39,615 nt of DNA, taken from positions 1-39,615 of the forward strand of contig CANJQI010000031.1 in the NCBI GenBank assembly GCA_947476215.1. Reading direction: 5' to 3'. The position numbers were made by a program, and so were the translations under genes. Below the pieces are notes generated by a model, which was not told where the DNA came from, did not search any database, and saw only the letters and a list, made by a program, of their open reading frames with translations. Shown one piece after another: positions 35,774 to 39,615 of this stretch. Source of the stretch: Betaproteobacteria bacterium. Lineage in GTDB: Bacteria > Pseudomonadota > Gammaproteobacteria > Burkholderiales > SG8-41. The stretch's first letter is position 1, and each line of letters starts with the position of its first letter.

Positions 35774-37447
35774 TCAGTCCGTTACCGCGCCTTTGCTGGC
35801 GGTGGATACGAGTTTGATGTACTTGGCGAGCACGCCACGCGTATAACGCGGTTTGGGTTGCTTCCAAAGTTTCCGGCGGCGCGCCAGTTCAGAGACGGAA
35901 ATATTAAGCTGAATCAAAAGTTTATGCGCATCTATGGTAATCGAATCACCTTCCTTGACCAGCGCAATCGGCCCGCCGACATAGGCCTCGGGCGCAACGT
36001 GACCGACGACCATGCCCCAGGTTCCACCGGAAAAACGTCCGTCGGTAATGAGGCCTACAGACTCGCCCAATCCCTGACCGATTAATGCTGAAGTGGGCGC
36101 TAACATTTCCTGCATGCCGGGACCGCCTTGCGGGCCTTCATAACGTATCACCAGCACATCACCCGCTTTGATCTTGCGCGCGAGGATCGCTTCCATCGCC
36201 TGGGGTTCGGAGTTGAATACGCGCGCCGGCCCGGTAATTTTCGGGGACTTGAGACCAGTGATTTTGGCAACGCATCCTTCGGGTGACAGATTACCCTTGA
36301 GGATAGCCAAATGGCCTTGCGCGTACATGGGCTTGTCCCAAGGCCGGATCACATCCTGATTCGCGCGCGGCACGGCAGGCACCGCCGATAATTCCTGTTT
36401 CATGGTGCGGCCGGTAATGGTTATGCAGTCGCCGTGCAGCAGACCGTGCGCCAGCAGCATCTTGAGCACTTGCGGCACGCCGCCCGCGCGATGCAAATCA
36501 ACCGCCACATAACGGCCGGAAGGCTTGAGATCGCAAAGGACCGGCACTCTACGGCGCACGCGTTCAAAATCATCGATGGTCCACTTGATGCCTGCGGCGT
36601 GAGCAATGGCCAGATAATGCAGTACCGCATTGGTGGAACCACCGGTCGCCATGATCAGACTCACCGCGTTCTCGATAGACTTGCGGGTAATGATGTCGCG
36701 CGGCTTGATATTGAGTTTGATGGCGTTGACCAGCACTTTAGCCGACGCCGCGGCGGAATCCGCTTTTTCGGCGTCCGGCGAGGCCATCTGCGATGAACCG
36801 AGCAAACTCATGCCCAGCGCCTCGAACGAAGACGACATCGTGTTCGCGGTAAACATGCCGCCGCAAGCGCCCACGCTCGGGCAGGCATTTTTCTCGATGC
36901 CGACAAAATCTGCTTTCTTCATCTTGCCGGCGTTGAACGCGCCCACCGCTTCGAACACGCTGACGACGGTCAGATCCTGGCCTTTCCATTTCCCCGGTTT
37001 GATGGTGCCCGCATAGACATAGATGCCGGGCACGTTCATGCGCGCCATGGCGATCATGCCGCCGGGCATATTTTTGTCGCATCCGCCGCACACCAGCACG
37101 CCATCCATGGCCTGGCCGTTGACCGATGTCTCTATGGCATCGGCGATGACCTCGCGCGACACCAGCGAGTATTTCATCGCTTCGGTGCCCATGCCTATGC
37201 CGTCGGTGATGGTGGGCACGCCGAACACCTGCGGCATGGCGCCGGCTTGGTGTAGCACCTCAATCGCGCGGTCGACCAGCGGTTGTATGCCTGCGTTGCA
37301 CGGATTCATCGTCGAGTGTCCGTTTGCGACACCGACGATGGGTTTTTCGAAATCCCGGTCGCCGAATCCGACCGCGCGCAACATCGCACGATTCGGCGCG
37401 CGTGCCACGCCACCGGTTATCAGAGAGCTGCGCTTGTTCAGTGCCAT
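35774..37447 (-). CDS. ilvD: Dihydroxy-acid dehydratase
   Basis: IlvD dehydrates 2,3-dihydroxy-isovalerate and the methylvalerate homologue to the keto acids of valine, leucine and isoleucine synthesis. The 557-residue protein is the shorter type of this family and has Fe-S ligands Cys50 ('NPCNAG'), Cys123 ('[11 protein letters not shown]') and Cys195 ('[16 protein letters not shown]'), a set known from [2Fe-2S] members. A late 'GRFSGG...GHVAPEA' motif is present. ATG at 37447 with AAGG six bases upstream is used. An HtrA-like gene follows within 12 bases. It diverges from lgt. Confidence 0.96.
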   Translation of the reverse strand: MALNKRSSLITGGVARAPNRAMLRAVGFGDRDFEKPIVGVANGHSTMNPCNAGIQPLVDRAIEVLHQAGAMPQVFGVPTITDGIGMGTEAMKYSLVSREVIADAIETSVNGQAMDGVLVCGGCDKNMPGGMIAMARMNVPGIYVYAGTIKPGKWKGQDLTVVSVFEAVGAFNAGKMKKADFVGIEKNACPSVGACGGMFTANTMSSSFEALGMSLLGSSQMASPDAEKADSAAASAKVLVNAIKLNIKPRDIITRKSIENAVSLIMATGGSTNAVLHYLAIAHAAGIKWTIDDFERVRRRVPVLCDLKPSGRYVAVDLHRAGGVPQVLKMLLAHGLLHGDCITITGRTMKQELSAVPAVPRANQDVIRPWDKPMYAQGHLAILKGNLSPEGCVAKITGLKSPKITGPARVFNSEPQAMEAILARKIKAGDVLVIRYEGPQGGPGMQEMLAPTSALIGQGLGESVGLITDGRFSGGTWGMVVGHVAPEAYVGGPIALVKEGDSITIDAHKLLIQLNISVSELARRRKLWKQPKPRYTRGVLAKYIKLVSTASKGAVTD

Positions 37448-37507
37448 GATCAACCTTAACTGTGCCTATAATCGGCAATTCTAACTCAAAGGTCGCAGCA
37501 GTCACCG

Positions 37508-38302
37508 ATGCTGATACATCCGCAATTTGATCCCATCGCGATTCAGCTCGGTCCGCTGGCGGTGCGCTGGTACGGCTTGATGTACCTGGTCGGATTCGCG
37601 CTGGTATGGATCGTGGGACGTTACGCTATAAAGACGCGCGCAACCGCACCATGGACCGTTCAGCAGTTCGAAGACGCATTGTTTTACGGCATTCTGGGCG
37701 TGATCGTCGGCGGACGATTCGGTTACGTGCTGTTCTACAAGTTCGGCGATTTCGTACACGAACCGTGGCGTATTTTTTTCGTCTGGGAAGGCGGCATGTC
37801 GTTCCACGGCGGTTTTCTGGGCGTCATCATTGCGTTGTGGCTATATGCGCGCAAACACCGGCAGCGCTGGCTCACGGTCACGGACTTCATCGCGCCGCTG
37901 GTGCCGCTGGGATTGGCGGCGGGGCGGCTCGGCAATTTCATCAATGCGGAACTGTGGGGACGCGCCGCCAGCGTGCCGTGGGCGATGATATTTCCAACCG
38001 TGGATCGTGTGCCGCGCCATCCCTCGCAACTTTATGAATTCGCGCTGGAAGGAATCTTGCTGTTTGTACTGTTGTGGCGAATTTCGGCAGCACCGCGCCC
38101 GCGCGGCGCTGTCTCGGCGTGGTTCCTGATTGGATATGGCGTGTTGCGGTTTGCCGTCGAATTCACGCGCGAACCTGACAACTACCTCGGGTTGCTGGCT
38201 TTAGGTCTGTCGATGGGACAGTGGCTGTCGCTGCCCATGGTGATCGCGGGCGTGGCGATGTTGCGCTGGGCGCGGGCATCATCCCTATCGCTCCGAGCAT
38301 AG
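37508..38302 (+). CDS. lgt: Prolipoprotein diacylglyceryl transferase
   Basis: Lgt moves diacylglycerol from phosphatidylglycerol to the lipobox Cys of prolipoproteins, such as the LivJ encoded nearby. The 264-residue inner-membrane enzyme has seven hydrophobic segments and the signatures '[14 protein letters not shown]' (His100) and '[14 protein letters not shown]' (Arg140, Asn143, Asn146), then '[10 protein letters not shown]'. A TATAAT at 37467-37472 lies upstream but has no good -35. The last codons ('SLSLRA' and stop) coincide with the edge of a repeat element, so the natural C-terminus may have been replaced. Confidence 0.96.
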   Translation: MLIHPQFDPIAIQLGPLAVRWYGLMYLVGFALVWIVGRYAIKTRATAPWTVQQFEDALFYGILGVIVGGRFGYVLFYKFGDFVHEPWRIFFVWEGGMSFHGGFLGVIIALWLYARKHRQRWLTVTDFIAPLVPLGLAAGRLGNFINAELWGRAASVPWAMIFPTVDRVPRHPSQLYEFALEGILLFVLLWRISAAPRPRGAVSAWFLIGYGVLRFAVEFTREPDNYLGLLALGLSMGQWLSLPMVIAGVAMLRWARASSLSLRA

Positions 38303-38414
38303 GTATCTACACATCTTTGCCCCTGTAGGATGGGTTGAGGCACGAAACCCATCAGCCGCAGCACTGCGCTACAGGGGCTGATTGATGGGTGTTGCTGCGC
38401 TCGACCCATCCTAC
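38291..38414. repeat. REP-like inverted doublet between convergent lgt and sapC
   Basis: An arm at 38325-38354 (GTAGGATGGGTTGAGG...) is repeated in inverted form at 38383-38414, imperfectly. Each arm forms its own hairpin (GATGGGT/ACCCATC). The flank 38291-38317 matches the reverse complement of 24849-24875 at 24 of 27 positions. Architecture and GTAGGnTGGGnTGA ends are shared with the doublet after hemF, so the two belong to one family. The hairpins may also stop transcription of both convergent genes. Confidence 0.75.
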
Positions 38415-38442
38415 GCCGTGACTGTTGCGATTTCCAGGGATA

Positions 38443-39207
38443 CTAATTGAGTTTCTTGGCGCTGTCCGTTGCCTTGCCAGATTCAGCGCGCCGATTTAGC
38501 AATTGCTGGAAATTATCCAGCGACAACAGATGCGCGTATATTCTTCCCAGCACGCCCTGTCGCACGAGGTCTTTCAGCACAGCGGCGTCCAGCTCGGCGA
38601 GCTTCGCTTCGGCAACGCGGTACATACCGGTCAACTGCAGCGGATCGCCCTGGCTGGGCGTCGCCTGCATGGTAAATGGTTCGAGTAGCTGGTGTTGCAC
38701 CAGCAGTTTGCACATTTCTTCGGTGCGCGCCAAATCCGCTTCATATTCGAATAACAGCTTCTGGCGTTGTTCCCACGTCGGCAGTGCATTGCCACTGTCA
38801 TCAAACAGTTGTTCGCCCTTGTCGTTGATCGCCTTTTTCTCCACGCATGCAACGCGTTCCGGCGCTTCCTTGCCATCGACCGTGACGCGCGTCATGCAGA
38901 ACGGATAGCGCCGCACATAAGCCGGCACATAGACACCGGGCGCCCAGGTATTCTCGGGCGTCAGGTACAGGTTCTGCTGCGCCGCGAGTCCCAGGACCAG
39001 CATGGGCATGAAGCTTTTGCCTTCATCGGAGGTAATGAATACCAGCGCGTAATGGTGGCTTGCAATCGGGAACTCGGTATAGCTCACCGGTATTGGATTC
39101 ATATTGCGGAATACGACAGGCAGCGTCGGCCCCGTTGGTAGCAGGACCCGGTGCGTCTTGGTCAGCGCGATGATTTCCTGAAAACCGTAGGGGGGATTGA
39201 TCTGCAT
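38443..39207 (-). CDS. SapC family protein
   Basis: The 254-residue protein begins 'MQINPPYGFQEIIALTKTHRVLLP' region-wise like SapC proteins and contains the family core 'VSYTEFPIASHHYALVF', 'FMPMLVLGLAAQQNLYL', 'WAPGVYVPAYVRRYPF' and, towards the end, 'LTGMYRVAEAKLAELD'. SapC is named from the S-layer locus of Campylobacter, but its function in proteobacteria is unclear; no signal peptide is seen. The ATG at 39207 is chosen over an extension to 39285, because a TATAAT lies in that stretch. It is a single gene, convergent with lgt. Confidence 0.85.
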   Translation of the reverse strand: MQINPPYGFQEIIALTKTHRVLLPTGPTLPVVFRNMNPIPVSYTEFPIASHHYALVFITSDEGKSFMPMLVLGLAAQQNLYLTPENTWAPGVYVPAYVRRYPFCMTRVTVDGKEAPERVACVEKKAINDKGEQLFDDSGNALPTWEQRQKLLFEYEADLARTEEMCKLLVQHQLLEPFTMQATPSQGDPLQLTGMYRVAEAKLAELDAAVLKDLVRQGVLGRIYAHLLSLDNFQQLLNRRAESGKATDSAKKLN

Positions 39208-39238
39208 TATGAATATTCCAATGCGGTGGAAAGCGCGA

Positions 39239-39244
39239 ATTATA
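39239..39244 (-). promoter_or_regulatory. Possible -10 box of the sapC-family gene
   Basis: On the minus strand this reads TATAAT, 32 bases before the ATG at 39207. The -35 region is weak (CTTGCT, 16 bases upstream). Confidence 0.35.
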
Positions 39245-39274
39245 ACGCCGGCTTGAACAGAGCAAGCTGGCGTA

Positions 39275-39304
39275 TTACGCACCACAGTAATTTGCTGCTA
39301 AAAT
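39275..39304 (+). promoter_or_regulatory. Likely promoter of tRNA-Ala
   Basis: TAAAAT (39299-39304) lies 13 bases before the mature tRNA and is followed by a GC-rich discriminator (GCGTCC), as at growth-rate-controlled stable-RNA promoters. The -35 (TTACGC, 39275-39280, 18-base spacer) is poor. Confidence 0.4.
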
Positions 39305-39317
39305 GCGTCCTCGTCAT

Positions 39318-39393
<76 letters not shown>

Positions 39394-39399
39394 CTTTTC

Positions 39400-39434
39400 A
39401 AAGCCAACTGCTCTCGGTTGGCTTTGTCATTTCT
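39400..39434 (+). terminator. Hairpin downstream of tRNA-Ala, probable terminator
   Basis: AAAGCCAAC (39400-39408) pairs with GTTGGCTTT (39417-39425) over an eight-base loop. The following bases (GTCATTTCT) are only moderately T-rich. Its position seven bases after CCA suits termination of the tRNA transcript. Confidence 0.6.
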
Positions 39435-39470
39435 GGCTTTCCCCCGCGCCAAGCGGGGCGTGGGCCAAAT

Positions 39471-39591
39471 CTGCGTGTGCCACCTCGTCCGTGGCATGCC
39501 GAAATCCTCCCCGTTTCTGCCTCATTTCGATTCCATTTCGCTCTCTGTTCTCAAATAAAAGTGCAGAACGTCTCTCAGTTGGCACACGCAG
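39471..39591. repeat. Short inverted and direct repeats past tRNA-Ala
   Basis: CTGCGTGTGCCA (39471-39482) recurs inverted at 39580-39591. GCAGAACG occurs twice in direct order (39563-39570 and 39588-39595), 25 bases apart. A small CCCCGC/GCGGGG hairpin is at 39432-39448. No gene is recognised in 39394-39615. Such clustered repeats beside a tRNA 3' end could belong to an integration site, but this is speculative. Confidence 0.3.
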
Positions 39592-39615
39592 AACGCCTTT
39601 GCTGTCGGGCACTTA

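Overview
The window is a GC-rich, gene-dense chromosome segment from a betaproteobacterium, probably of the Nitrosomonadales or a close relative. This rests on gene order (pilM/mrcA; hemL-thiE-thiD next to rubredoxin; lptD-surA-pdxA-ksgA; dusB-fis-purH-purD-hemF; lgt/ilvD), on c-type cytochromes and on protein style. No species is claimed. Almost everything is core housekeeping; the accessory parts are short.

Layout. 1-5.3 kb: pilM (cut by the window edge) diverges from mrcA (PBP1A), which is followed by an unnamed conserved gene; hemB and engB run on the minus strand. 5.4-9.1 kb: cytochrome c4, then minus-strand thiD-thiE-hemL, and rubredoxin. 9.2-14.8 kb: the minus-strand envelope operon lptD-surA-pdxA-ksgA. 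14.8-19.1 kb: plus-strand amgK-murU (cell-wall sugar recycling), pepP and ubiH. 19.2-24.5 kb: dusB-fis-purH-purD-hemF. 24.5-25.7 kb: REP-like repeats and a three-gene overlapping cassette with DUF4160 and DUF2442 proteins.

25.7-34.2 kb is the most distinctive part. It is a minus-strand operon of a complete branched-chain-amino-acid-type (Liv/HAAT) ABC transporter, livJ-livH-livM-livG-livF. It runs by start/stop overlap into a membrane histidine kinase and then into a Ser/Thr protein kinase fused to two receiver domains. It has a good sigma70-type promoter (34190-34218) with a palindrome at the predicted start site, and a strong hairpin between livJ and livH. I infer a transport-coupled signalling module joining two-component and Ser/Thr phosphorylation.

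34.2-39.6 kb: a small cytochrome c, an HtrA-like protein that has lost catalytic His and Asp, ilvD, divergent lgt, a second REP-like doublet between convergent genes, a SapC-family gene and tRNA-Ala(CGC). The last 220 bases hold hairpins and short inverted and direct repeats but no convincing gene.

Shared themes are tetrapyrrole synthesis (hemB, hemL, hemF) feeding the c-type cytochromes, envelope building (mrcA, lptD, surA, lgt, amgK, murU), and purine, thiamine, B6 and branched-chain amino acid synthesis. No IS element, CRISPR array or rRNA was seen.
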